A stretch of 22,410 nucleotides of DNA, taken from the NCBI GenBank assembly GCA_046758465.1, contig JBHIAG010000026.1:1-22410 (forward strand). Direction: 5' to 3'. The notes under the pieces are model-generated. The model was given only the letters and a program-made list of their open reading frames with translations. It searched no databases and had not been told where the DNA came from. The DNA is from JBHIAG01 sp046758465 (GTDB lineage: Bacteria > Acidobacteriota > Terriglobia > Acidiferrales > 2-02-FULL-67-57). The translations under genes and the position numbers were made by a program. This document shows, one piece after another, positions 8,220-15,806 of this stretch (its first letter is position 1; every line of letters begins with the position of its first letter).

Positions 8220-9134
8220 CTAAATCGTCTTGGGCAGGTCGCGATGCTGAACGCGCACCGAAAAGCCCTTGCGGCCGAGTTCGGCGCGCAGGCGCTCGGC
8301 CAAGACCACGGAGCGGTGTTGCCCACCTGTGCACCCCAACGCCACCGTCAGATAGCTCTTTCCTTCGCGCATGTAGTGCGGGATCAGGTAGGCCAGCAGC
8401 GAGCGGAGCCGGTTGAGAAATTCTCGCGTCTGGGGAAACGAAAAAACGTGTCGCACCACGCGCTGGTCGCGTCCGGTCAGGCGCTTGAGCCGGGGCACAA
8501 AGTTCGGATTCGGCAAGAAGCGCATGTCAAAGACTAAATCGGCATCGGTCGGAATCCCATAGCGGTAGCCAAAGCTCACCAGCGAAATGACCAGCGGATG
8601 CGCCCGGTCGGTGTGCGCAAAGCGCTCGGTGACGAAGCGTCGCAGGTCATGGGGTGTGAACTTCGTCGTGTCCACGAGGACATCGGCCAAGGCGCGAATC
8701 GGCTGCATCAGCGCCCGTTCCCGCCGAATCTCTTCGTGCAAGGTTAAACTCAACCCCAGCGGGTGCGGGCGCCGGGTCTCGCTGAAGCGTCGCAACAAAA
8801 CCTCGTCGCTCGCTTCTACAAACACCAGTGAGGTCGGCACTTGGCGCCGGAGTCGCTGATAGAGCCGCGGAAAGTGCGCCAGGGCCCGCCCGCCACGCAC
8901 GTCCACTACCACGGCTGCGCGGTGCACTTCACTGCCCGCCTTCCCGTATAAATCAACAAAGGTAGGAATCAAATCGACCGGGAGGTTGTCCACACAGTAG
9001 TAGCCGAGATCTTCAAACACCTTGAGCACAGACCCTTTCCCCGCTCCGCTCAACCCAGTGACAATCGCGAGCGGGGCCGCTGCGTGACCTTTCCGCCGAG
9101 GGAATTTCAGTGGGCGCCTTCGTCGGGCGGGCAT
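8220..9134 (-). CDS. rapZ: RapZ-family nucleotide-binding protein (RNase adapter)
   Basis: RapZ (formerly YvcJ/YhbJ) binds nucleotides and, in enterobacteria, guides RNase E to the GlmZ small RNA to control glucosamine-6-phosphate supply. The product has a P-loop GLSGAGKGS (27-35), the family motif YYCVDNLP (45-52), FVEASDEVLLRRF, FGYRYGIPTDADLVFDMRFL, and the C-terminal RNA-binding-domain block GCTGGQHRSVVLAE ending in HRDL. The start at 9134 gives 304 residues, close to the family length. A longer reading to 9251 would add 39 low-complexity residues overlapping rpoN, and was rejected. It lies 14 bases after rpoN; hpf and ptsN, often between these genes, are absent. Confidence 0.93.
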   Translation of the reverse strand: MPARRRRPLKFPRRKGHAAAPLAIVTGLSGAGKGSVLKVFEDLGYYCVDNLPVDLIPTFVDLYGKAGSEVHRAAVVVDVRGGRALAHFPRLYQRLRRQVPTSLVFVEASDEVLLRRFSETRRPHPLGLSLTLHEEIRRERALMQPIRALADVLVDTTKFTPHDLRRFVTERFAHTDRAHPLVISLVSFGYRYGIPTDADLVFDMRFLPNPNFVPRLKRLTGRDQRVVRHVFSFPQTREFLNRLRSLLAYLIPHYMREGKSYLTVALGCTGGQHRSVVLAERLRAELGRKGFSVRVQHRDLPKTI

Positions 9135-9148
9135 GACGTGGTCGGCCG

Positions 9149-10582
9149 TCAGGCCTTCACACGGCGCTGGTGCGTGCTGGGAATCTTCATATCTTCCCGA
9201 TACTTCGCCACCGTCCGGCGCGTCACCCGAATGCCTTCCTCGCCCAGGCACTTCGCAATCTGCTCGTCGGTCAGGGGATGGCTGGGGTCCTCTTCCTCAA
9301 TCATTTTCCGCACGCGCCGCTTCAAGGCCCACAGCGAGGTGTCGCTGCCCTGCGGCCCTCCCACCGCCTCCGAGAAGAAGAAGCGCAACGCATGGACACC
9401 CTGGGGCGTCAGCACATACTTGTTCGCCACGGCCCGGCTCACGGTCGAGGGATGCACACCTACTTCTTCGGCCACTTCCTTGATCATGAGCGGCTTCAGA
9501 CAGTCCGGGCCGCCGTCCAAAAACTCGTGCTGGCGGGCCACGATCAACTCGCACACCCGCCGAATGGTCTGCTTTCGTTGCTCAATGTTCTTCAACAGTT
9601 GAATCGCCGCCGTGAACCGATCGCGCACGTAATGGCGCACCTCTTTGCTGGCGCGGCGACCTTGCAGCAGGCGTCGGAACAACGGGCTCAGGCGCAACTG
9701 CGGCAGCTCGTCTTCGTTCAAAATCACCTGGTAGTGCTCACCCACCTTGACAAACGCCACCTCCGGCTCGATCAGCCGCGGCTGTGTCTTGTTGTATCGC
9801 TGCCCGGGACGCGGGTCGAGTCGCTTGATCACCTCCAGCGCCGCCATGACCGCGGTCAACGGACGATTCACCACCCGCGCAATCTCCCGGTACTGTTTAT
9901 TCTGCACTTGCTTGAGATGCTCACTGACGATCTGTTGGGCCAGGGAGTTGTCTGCCTCGAGCGCCCGCAACTGCAGCAGCAGGCACTCGCACACGTCCCG
10001 CGCCGCCACCCCCAGCGGGTCAAACTCCTGCACCAGCTTCAGCGCCTCCTCCACCTGAGAAATCTCGTGGTTCCCGCTGGCCGCTATCTCCTCCACCGTG
10101 GCCGTCAAGTAGCCGTCCTCATTGAGATTGCCGATGATGGAACGGGCTGCCTCCTTTACCCCCTCGCTCACAAGCGTCAGACCCAGTTGCCACTCCAGGT
10201 GATCCGTCAGGCCGCTCGGCCGCGCCACAAAGCTCTCAAACGAAGGCCGCTCTATCGTCTCCACTTCATTGTGCCGCTCAGTGGCGTCGGCATACTCTTC
10301 AAACAGTGCCTGAACATCGAATGCCTCAAACGGATTGTTCACTTGATCTACCGGGGTTTCGCTGTCGCCTCCAAGCAGGGCCGCTGCCTGTGCCTCCTCC
10401 TCGCGCGGAATCCCGTCCTCAGTCACCTCCTCGAGCGCTGGGTTCGCCATCAATTCCTGCTCGATCATCTCCTTCAGCTCCAGCTTGTTCAGCTGGAGCA
10501 AGCTGACCATCTGCACCAGGCCAGGCGTGAGGATTTGCTTTTGCGCGACCTTGAGTTCAAATCTGGGCGCCAGCCAGCTCAT
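9149..10582 (-). CDS. rpoN: RNA polymerase sigma-54 factor
   Basis: Sigma-54 directs RNA polymerase to -24/-12 promoters that need an activator ATPase. The glutamine/leucine-rich activator-contact region I is at the start (VAQKQILTPGLVQMVSLLQL, 13-32, then LELKEMIEQEL). The acidic linker follows at about 52-100. The core-binding domain is in the middle. The helix-turn-helix reads VAEEVGVHPSTVSRAVANKY. The RpoN box near the C-terminus reads TRRTVAKYRED against consensus ARRTVAKYRE. Length 477 is normal. It is in the conserved position directly after lptB, with an excellent ribosome-binding site. Confidence 0.97.
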   Translation of the reverse strand: MSWLAPRFELKVAQKQILTPGLVQMVSLLQLNKLELKEMIEQELMANPALEEVTEDGIPREEEAQAAALLGGDSETPVDQVNNPFEAFDVQALFEEYADATERHNEVETIERPSFESFVARPSGLTDHLEWQLGLTLVSEGVKEAARSIIGNLNEDGYLTATVEEIAASGNHEISQVEEALKLVQEFDPLGVAARDVCECLLLQLRALEADNSLAQQIVSEHLKQVQNKQYREIARVVNRPLTAVMAALEVIKRLDPRPGQRYNKTQPRLIEPEVAFVKVGEHYQVILNEDELPQLRLSPLFRRLLQGRRASKEVRHYVRDRFTAAIQLLKNIEQRKQTIRRVCELIVARQHEFLDGGPDCLKPLMIKEVAEEVGVHPSTVSRAVANKYVLTPQGVHALRFFFSEAVGGPQGSDTSLWALKRRVRKMIEEEDPSHPLTDEQIAKCLGEEGIRVTRRTVAKYREDMKIPSTHQRRVKA

Positions 10583-10584
10583 TG

Positions 10585-10592
10585 CCTTCCTC
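10585..10592 (-). promoter_or_regulatory. Ribosome-binding site of rpoN
   Basis: On the minus strand GAGGAAGG ends two bases before the rpoN ATG. It lies in the 12-base gap after the lptB stop and is one of the stronger Shine-Dalgarno matches in the window. It fixes the rpoN start. Confidence 0.6.
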
Positions 10593-10594
10593 GC

Positions 10595-11320
10595 CTAGTA
10601 GAGTTGGAACTGGTCCCCGAGGTAGATGCGGCGCACGTCAGGATCACTACCGAGCGCCTCCGGAGTACCGCTGCGGAAGATCTTGCCGTTATGGATGATG
10701 TAAGCGCGGTCGGTCACACGCAGGGTCTCGCGCACGTTATGGTCGGTGACCAGTATCCCGATGCCCCGGCCACGCAAGTCGCGCACGATTTTCTGAATGT
10801 CGAGCACCGTAATGGGGTCGATCCCCGAGAAGGGCTCATCGAGCAAGATGAAGGAAGGCGAAATAACCAGTGCTCGCGCAATCTCGACCCGACGGCGCTC
10901 ACCCCCGGAAAGCGTGTACGTGCGACTCTCGCGCAGGTGCGTCAACCCCATCAAGTCGAGCAACTCTTCCAGACGCTCCCGGCGCTCCGCCGCCCCCAGC
11001 AACTGCGTCTCCAGCAGCGCCAGAATGTTCTCTTCCACCGTCAGCTTGCGGAAGACCGAGGGTTCCTGCGGCAGGTAGCCGACCCCGTAGCGCGCCCGCA
11101 GGTACATGGGAAACGGGGTGAGGTCGGTCCCGTTCAATAGGACGCGACCTGAATCCGGACTCAACAACCCCACAATGAGATGGAACGAGGTGGTTTTCCC
11201 GGCCCCGTTGGGACCGAGCAGTCCTACGACTTCGCCCTGCGCCACCTCCAAGCTGACGTCGTCGACAACGCTGCGACCGCGAAAAGATTTGTTCAGCTCG
11301 ACGCCGCTCAGCTTGAGCAT
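10595..11320 (-). CDS. lptB: LPS export ABC transporter ATPase
   Basis: LptB is the ATPase that powers extraction of LPS from the inner membrane by LptFG. The sequence has Walker A GPNGAGKT (36-43), the LptB-specific stretch YGVGYLPQEPSVFRKLTVEE, signature LSGGERRR, Walker B FILLDEPFSGIDP and the H-loop TDHNVRETL. The ATG at 11320 gives 241 residues, the usual length. A GTG directly before it (11323) abuts the upstream stop and would add one Met; the two cannot be separated by sequence. It lies between the LptC/OstA-like gene and rpoN, the classic arrangement. The lptFG permease genes are not in this window. Confidence 0.96.
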   Translation of the reverse strand: MLKLSGVELNKSFRGRSVVDDVSLEVAQGEVVGLLGPNGAGKTTSFHLIVGLLSPDSGRVLLNGTDLTPFPMYLRARYGVGYLPQEPSVFRKLTVEENILALLETQLLGAAERRERLEELLDLMGLTHLRESRTYTLSGGERRRVEIARALVISPSFILLDEPFSGIDPITVLDIQKIVRDLRGRGIGILVTDHNVRETLRVTDRAYIIHNGKIFRSGTPEALGSDPDVRRIYLGDQFQLY

Positions 11321-11323
11321 CAC

Positions 11324-13534
11324 TCAGCGTATCCACGTATAACGTGTAACTGTTCGTGCACCCGTGCCTGATTCGACGAGAATCGTATCATCCGCTAACT
11401 TGAAAGTCAATCGAGCCCCGCGCGTCGTGCCGTGCTGCCGGTCAACCCACTGCGGCTCACCGCCCCAGAGAATGACAAGTTCGCGCACCGCCTGATACTC
11501 CGCATGCTCGGCCTGCGCGCGGCCACCCGACTGCTCAATCACAACGCCGCCGCTCGCCCGGGCGCGCTCGACACCCGCCCCATCGCCGCTCGGGCTTTCA
11601 GTTAGAAACACTTCCAGTCGCTCAGTCCGCAGCGTCCCGAAAATCCCTTCGCCACGCACGTTCCCTTCGTAGAGGCCGCGCCGCTCGCTCCCAAGATAGC
11701 TGAACCGCTGGCTCGTGATGCGAACAATACGCACCGACGCATCGCGCCGCTGCGCACGCCGTTCGACCAGAAGGCTGCGCACACGTCCGCGCGCCACTAA
11801 CGGACGCGAACCTTCGCTGAGCGCAATCATGTCGGCCGCCAGCCGATTCTTGCCCTGCCAAAGCCGCACTCGCCCCGTGTAGCGTGCCCATCCCGGCCGC
11901 CCCGGACGGCTTTGCTCACCCTCCATTTCGTCGGCTACCACGTGCACCGGCAGAGCAGAACCAAACAGCCGCGTCGTCCCACTCCCCGCATAGATGGTAC
12001 GCACGTTCCCGCTGGCGATGACCCGCTCATCCCGCTGGCTGAGCTCCACCCGCTCGGCGCTCAATCGCAGCTTCGCATCCCAGAGCGTCGGCCGCTCGGT
12101 CAGCACGAAAATCCCGCGCTGAGCTTCAAACCACGCTCGATCCGCTGTCGCTTTGCGGTTCTCTGCACGAAACCGGAACCTACCCCACTGCTCCGTGCGT
12201 ATCAGTTCCCCGTCGAGATTGAATTCAGCTTCGAGCTCCGCACTCGCAGTCCGCTGCACCGGCTGCCCCGGCACCCGCCATACGGCTTCCACCCCGCCTC
12301 GCGCCGTCAGCGCCGTCAGGCGACTCCGCCGGCCAAACTCCAGTTCAATGTGGTCGGCCTCGATTTGGCGTCGTTCCCCGCTGGCCAGCGTCATAGCCAC
12401 CACTCCCCGAGAATGCGTTGTCACCCTGTCAGCGGCACGCCCTCCGCGCCTCATCCACAGCTCCAGCTTTTCCGCCGCCAGTTCGCGACTCTCTTGTTCC
12501 AAGACCAAACGAACATGTGCGTCGCCTTCCGCCAGGACTCGTTCGACCCAACGGTGTTGCGCGTCGAAGAAAATCTCCGCCTGCTGGCACCGGACTGTCT
12601 CCTGACGGGCACCAACCGATTCCAACTCCACCTGGCCGCTCACGCGCAAGCGCTCAATGCCCTGCCCCGGGTTGAATTCCGCCGTGGCCTGCTCGGAACG
12701 CAACTGCCAGGCGCGTCCGCCGGGGCGCGCACGCACCCTCACCCCACCGCCGGCCTCCAACCGCTCAAGCTGGTAGCTGGAGTCGAGCGCGAGCACCAAC
12801 TCGCCGGCCACTAATTGCCGGTCGCCCGCCACTAGTTTGAGCGGTGGACGCAATCGCAGAATCCGTTGCTCGCTGTTGTAGGCAAGGCTCCGGCCTCGGA
12901 TGTGCAGCGGTGGCTGCGCAGCGCGCGGCAGCACAATCTCGACCTCGCGTTCAAGAACCACAGCGGGTTGGCCGGGCTGGTAGCGCAAACCCACGCCTCG
13001 GACGTAGCCCTCGGGGAAGCGCACGGTGACAGGCTCGGCCGTCTGGGCCACGCCGCTGGCCTGGTCGAAGTGCACGCGTGCCGTTTCGATCCGCAGCCGG
13101 CGCTCCGTTTCCACCGGGCCGCCCGCGTGCGGCAGCGTCGTGCCCAGGTCAAACGTGACCAGGTCGGGACAGAAAATCTGTCCTGCCCCAGAGGCATCGT
13201 ACTCGCAACGCCCGGTGTGGATTTCATCGGCACGATTCCCCTGGGGCCCATACACCACCACCGATACTTCCTCGAGGATGGTCTTAAGGCCCTGGCGCTC
13301 CACTGTGCGCGACGCCTGGATGACAAACAGCGTACGCCCCGCCTCGGAGCGCGAGAAGGTAAAACCCTCCGCTTGCTGCTGGACGTCGCTTGCCACCACT
13401 GGCACCGACCGGCGCACTTGGTAGGCCCGCCAGGCTCGCACCGCGTAAATAGCAACGCTGACCCCAGCCAGCACCACGATGATAGCCAGTGCGAGGCGCC
13501 GGAGTTTTTCAACAGGCGGCCGCTGCATCTGCAT
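11324..13534 (-). CDS. Large LptC/OstA-domain protein for LPS transport
   Basis: The N-terminus has one membrane anchor (about 12-34) and then a recognisable LptC-type segment (EGFTFSRSEAGRTLFVIQAS at 56-75, then LEEVSVVVYGP and DEIHTGRCEYD). The rest, to residue 736, repeats OstA/LptA-like beta segments of the form 'A-E-x-hydrophobic-E' followed by 'R-x-x-G-x-V', for example VVADEMEGEQ...YTGRVRLWQGKNRLAADMI. It ends in an LptA-like ARLTFKLADDTILVESG. LptC and LptA are each about 190 residues, so this looks like an LptC joined to several OstA-type domains, a possible covalent periplasmic bridge. It leads the operon, directly before lptB. LptC-type assignment is firm; the number of domains is inferred by eye. 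Confidence 0.82.
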   Translation of the reverse strand: MQMQRPPVEKLRRLALAIIVVLAGVSVAIYAVRAWRAYQVRRSVPVVASDVQQQAEGFTFSRSEAGRTLFVIQASRTVERQGLKTILEEVSVVVYGPQGNRADEIHTGRCEYDASGAGQIFCPDLVTFDLGTTLPHAGGPVETERRLRIETARVHFDQASGVAQTAEPVTVRFPEGYVRGVGLRYQPGQPAVVLEREVEIVLPRAAQPPLHIRGRSLAYNSEQRILRLRPPLKLVAGDRQLVAGELVLALDSSYQLERLEAGGGVRVRARPGGRAWQLRSEQATAEFNPGQGIERLRVSGQVELESVGARQETVRCQQAEIFFDAQHRWVERVLAEGDAHVRLVLEQESRELAAEKLELWMRRGGRAADRVTTHSRGVVAMTLASGERRQIEADHIELEFGRRSRLTALTARGGVEAVWRVPGQPVQRTASAELEAEFNLDGELIRTEQWGRFRFRAENRKATADRAWFEAQRGIFVLTERPTLWDAKLRLSAERVELSQRDERVIASGNVRTIYAGSGTTRLFGSALPVHVVADEMEGEQSRPGRPGWARYTGRVRLWQGKNRLAADMIALSEGSRPLVARGRVRSLLVERRAQRRDASVRIVRITSQRFSYLGSERRGLYEGNVRGEGIFGTLRTERLEVFLTESPSGDGAGVERARASGGVVIEQSGGRAQAEHAEYQAVRELVILWGGEPQWVDRQHGTTRGARLTFKLADDTILVESGTGARTVTRYTWIR

Positions 13535-13549
13535 GCTCTCTCAGCAGTC

Positions 13550-13579
13550 AGTATAGGCAGGTCTGACGCGGAGTGGCAA
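13550..13579 (-). promoter_or_regulatory. Putative sigma-70 promoter of the lpt-rpoN-gmk-priA operon
   Basis: On the minus strand TTGCCA (13574-13579) and TATACT (13550-13555) are separated by 18 bases; each hexamer is 5/6 to consensus. Transcription would start near 13543, giving a leader of only about 9 bases before the ATG at 13534, with GAGAGAG as a possible ribosome-binding site. It lies in the 223-base gap between this operon and the diguanylate cyclase gene. Nothing else was recognised in that gap apart from a short GGGCGCGCCC palindrome. Confidence 0.55.
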
Positions 13580-13757
13580 CCGGAGTCGAAGGCCGCGGGT
13601 CTCGCTCATCCCCAGGACTTCGTAGGCCATCGCGGGCGCGCCCCTCCCCCGTGAGATTTTCCTCGTAGCGAACCTCAACTGTAACTGTGCGGAATGCTAG
13701 TAGGGTTTTCTTGGGGGTGAGTCGAGCAGGTACGACGTCGGTAGTGGATGCGCGCGG

Positions 13758-14891
13758 CTACTGCAAAACACCACAGTTCGCCGCAGCGATGTTGTTGCGG
13801 GTGGTGTTTTTGACCAGGTACATGGCTTCATCGGCCAGACGGATCAAGTCTGCCTTCGACGTGGCGTCGATAGGATAGGTGGCAAGCCCGAAGCTGGCGG
13901 TCACGTGCAGGTTCAGGCCTTCCGTGCTCAAAAACTCGTGCCGGTTCATCCGGTCGCGGAGCCGCCGCGCCACAACGTAGGTGCTTTCTCGGTCGGTCTG
14001 TGGCAACAGCACGATGAACTCGTCACCCCCGTAGCGAAACGCATAGTCAATGAGCCGGAGGCTGCTCCGCACCAGATCCGCAACCTCCCGCAACAGCTTG
14101 CTGCCCACCAGATGTCCGTGGGTGTCGTTGACGTTTTTGAAGTGGTCCAGGTCGATGAAGATCAGCGAGAACTGATAGCTGTAGCGATTGGAACGGTAGA
14201 TTTCGGTGCCCAGCACGAAATTGAGGTGGCGAACGTTGTAGAGTTCGGTGACATCATCGGTGATGGTCAACTCGTGGATGCGCTGCACGTGCAGGGCGTT
14301 TTCGAGCGCAATCGCCGTGTAGTCGGCCATCGCCTGCAAGAGCGTCAACTCCTCCTCCCCAAAGGCGTGTTGCCCTACGTAATTGATCAACTGCATGACC
14401 CCCAGCACCCGCTCCTTGCCCCGAATGGGCACACACACGATCGACTGCGTGCGCATCTGGGTCTTTTTATCCACGCCGGAATAAAAGCGCTCGTCTTTGC
14501 TCACGTCGGGCACGATCACCGCCTCCCCCGTCTGGGCCACCCAACCCGCGATCCCTTCTCCCATCTTCAGCCGCACGTCCTTTAGTTTTCCCGCACCCGC
14601 GCCAGTGGCAATCTGGAAGTACAACTCCTGGGCTTTCTCATCCACGAGCAACAGCGACCAGGTGTCCGGACGCAAAAATTCCTGAATTTTGTCCATAATG
14701 GTCTGCAGGACTTGGTCGAGGTGCAAGGTGGAGGTCAGGGCCTTCGCCAGATCGTGAAAGATAGAGAACTCTTCCAACTTCTGGCGCATCTCGGTCACGG
14801 CGTCGCCCGGGAAGGTAGTGTTGCGAGCGGGGACGGACTTCTTAGCTGCTCGCTTACCGCTTCCGCGTGGGATTTTGCGAGACGGTGCCAT
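13758..14891 (-). CDS. GAF-GGDEF diguanylate cyclase
   Basis: It makes the second messenger cyclic di-GMP from two GTP. Counting from the ATG at 14891 (377 residues), a basic Ser/Arg/Lys-rich N-terminus (1-35) leads into a GAF sensor domain (about 45-205, with GEGIAGWVAQTGEAVIVPD). A GGDEF domain follows (about 210-370). It has the metal-binding FIDLDHFK, an intact active site GGDEF at 288-292, and an inhibitory I-site RLID at 279-282, five residues upstream. It should therefore be active and product-inhibited. No transmembrane segment is seen, so it is cytosolic; the GAF ligand is unknown. A GTG at 14945 would add 18 residues but lies upstream of the promoter -10 box, so 14891 is preferred. 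Confidence 0.92.
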   Translation of the reverse strand: MAPSRKIPRGSGKRAAKKSVPARNTTFPGDAVTEMRQKLEEFSIFHDLAKALTSTLHLDQVLQTIMDKIQEFLRPDTWSLLLVDEKAQELYFQIATGAGAGKLKDVRLKMGEGIAGWVAQTGEAVIVPDVSKDERFYSGVDKKTQMRTQSIVCVPIRGKERVLGVMQLINYVGQHAFGEEELTLLQAMADYTAIALENALHVQRIHELTITDDVTELYNVRHLNFVLGTEIYRSNRYSYQFSLIFIDLDHFKNVNDTHGHLVGSKLLREVADLVRSSLRLIDYAFRYGGDEFIVLLPQTDRESTYVVARRLRDRMNRHEFLSTEGLNLHVTASFGLATYPIDATSKADLIRLADEAMYLVKNTTRNNIAAANCGVLQ

Positions 14892-14901
14892 TGAGTTCGC
14901 T

Positions 14902-14930
14902 ATTATACTTTCTGCCCTAGCGGCAAACAA
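14902..14930 (-). promoter_or_regulatory. Putative sigma-70 promoter of the diguanylate cyclase gene
   Basis: On the minus strand TTGTTT (14925-14930) and a perfect TATAAT (14902-14907) are 17 bases apart. The ATG at 14891 begins 10 bases after the -10 box, so the transcript would start at or within about 4 bases of the start codon and carry no Shine-Dalgarno. Its -35 box is 8 bases from the -35 box of the divergent RodZ-like promoter. Confidence 0.62.
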
Positions 14931-14938
14931 CAAAACAT

Positions 14939-14968
14939 TTGACACCGCCCGAAAACCCGCCCTATCAT
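14939..14968 (+). promoter_or_regulatory. Putative sigma-70 promoter of the RodZ-like gene
   Basis: A perfect TTGACA (14939-14944) is followed after 18 bases by TATCAT (14963-14968), 5/6 to consensus. Start of transcription would be near 14975, giving a leader of about 29 bases before the ATG at 15004. The promoter is back-to-back with that of the diguanylate cyclase gene. Confidence 0.62.
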
Positions 14969-15003
14969 CGCATTACTCGCGAGAGTTCTCCGTGGATTTA
15001 GTG

Positions 15004-15801
15004 ATGCGCTCTTTCGGCGAAAACCTCCGTCGTGAGCGCGAGCTGCGTGGAGTCACGCTGGCCGAGGTGGCTGCGGCCACCAACATTGGTATTCGGTACC
15101 TGAACGCCCTCGAGAACAACGAATTCGACCGCCTGCCGGGCGGGGTCTTCAGCCGCGGCTTTGTGCGTGCGGTCGCCCGCTACCTGGGCCTGGACGAACG
15201 CGAATGGATAGGCGCCTTCGTGCACGCGGCCAATGAGAACCCCGAGGTGTTGGCCCGCTACGCTCCCCCTTCCTCCAGGCTGAGGACGCCGGGCCAGAGC
15301 TGGATGAGATTTGCCCTGCTGGTCATTCTGTTCGGATCTGGGCTGTTCGCAGTCTATAGTGTCCGTGCGCGGAAGGCCGCAGAAGCCATACCGGCGCTGG
15401 CCCTGCCCGTGCCGACTACTCCCACGCCAACACCCTCGCCACCCCCGCACAGCGCGGCACCACGGGTGCCGACAGCCAAGGTTTCTGCGGACGAGCCTGT
15501 ACCCCCGGCTTCCCCAGCCTCCCCTCAGGAGGAAACGGGTGACGTTGAGTTGCGTTTGCAAGTCTATGCCAAGGAGGACGCTTGGGTGAGCGTGGCAGCC
15601 GATGGCCGCAAGATTTACGAAGCTGTGATGAAGGCGGACGAAATACTCGAATTTGGTGCGGACAACCAACTGGATCTTCACACGGGAAACGCCTTCGCCC
15701 TGGTACTGACGCTGAACGGTGAGACGCTTGCGCCCCTAGGCAACCCGCGCGAAGTCAAGCGCATTACCCTCTCACGCAAGGACCTCTCGCCGCCGCCCTA
15801 G
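15004..15801 (+). CDS. RodZ-like membrane protein with HTH and DUF4115 domains
   Basis: RodZ links MreB filaments to the cell-wall elongation machinery in rod-shaped bacteria. The 265-residue product has an N-terminal RodZ-type helix-turn-helix (4-63: FGENLRRERELRGVTLAEVA, then RYLNALENNEFDRLPGGVF). One transmembrane span follows at 101-120, then a Pro/Thr-rich periplasmic linker (135-178). The C-terminal beta domain of the DUF4115 type (180-260) contains AWVSVAADGRKIYEAVMKAD. The ATG at 15004 begins with the conserved MRSFGENLR; longer readings to 14818 run through the promoter and cyclase start. No mreB is in the window, so the role in shape is inferred from family. The next gene follows by 5 bases. 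Confidence 0.85.
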   Translation: MRSFGENLRRERELRGVTLAEVAAATNIGIRYLNALENNEFDRLPGGVFSRGFVRAVARYLGLDEREWIGAFVHAANENPEVLARYAPPSSRLRTPGQSWMRFALLVILFGSGLFAVYSVRARKAAEAIPALALPVPTTPTPTPSPPPHSAAPRVPTAKVSADEPVPPASPASPQEETGDVELRLQVYAKEDAWVSVAADGRKIYEAVMKADEILEFGADNQLDLHTGNAFALVLTLNGETLAPLGNPREVKRITLSRKDLSPPP

Positions 15802-15806
15802 TCCTT

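Noticed and set aside
9135..9251. Longer rapZ start at 9251
   Set aside because: It would overlap rpoN by about 100 bases and add non-conserved residues; the ATG at 9134 gives the normal family length.
9170..11140. A 656-codon open frame on the plus strand, opposite rpoN and lptB
   Set aside because: It is wholly antisense to two certain genes, has no recognisable motif, and long antisense frames are expected at this GC content.
13535..13757. Possible small gene or structured RNA in the gap between the lpt operon and the cyclase gene
   Set aside because: No frame with a plausible start and ribosome-binding site and no convincing long stem was seen; only the lpt promoter is supported.
14818..15003. 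Upstream extension of the RodZ-like protein to 14818
   Set aside because: The extra 62 codons run through the divergent promoters and the start of the cyclase gene, and RodZ proteins begin near MRSFGENLR.
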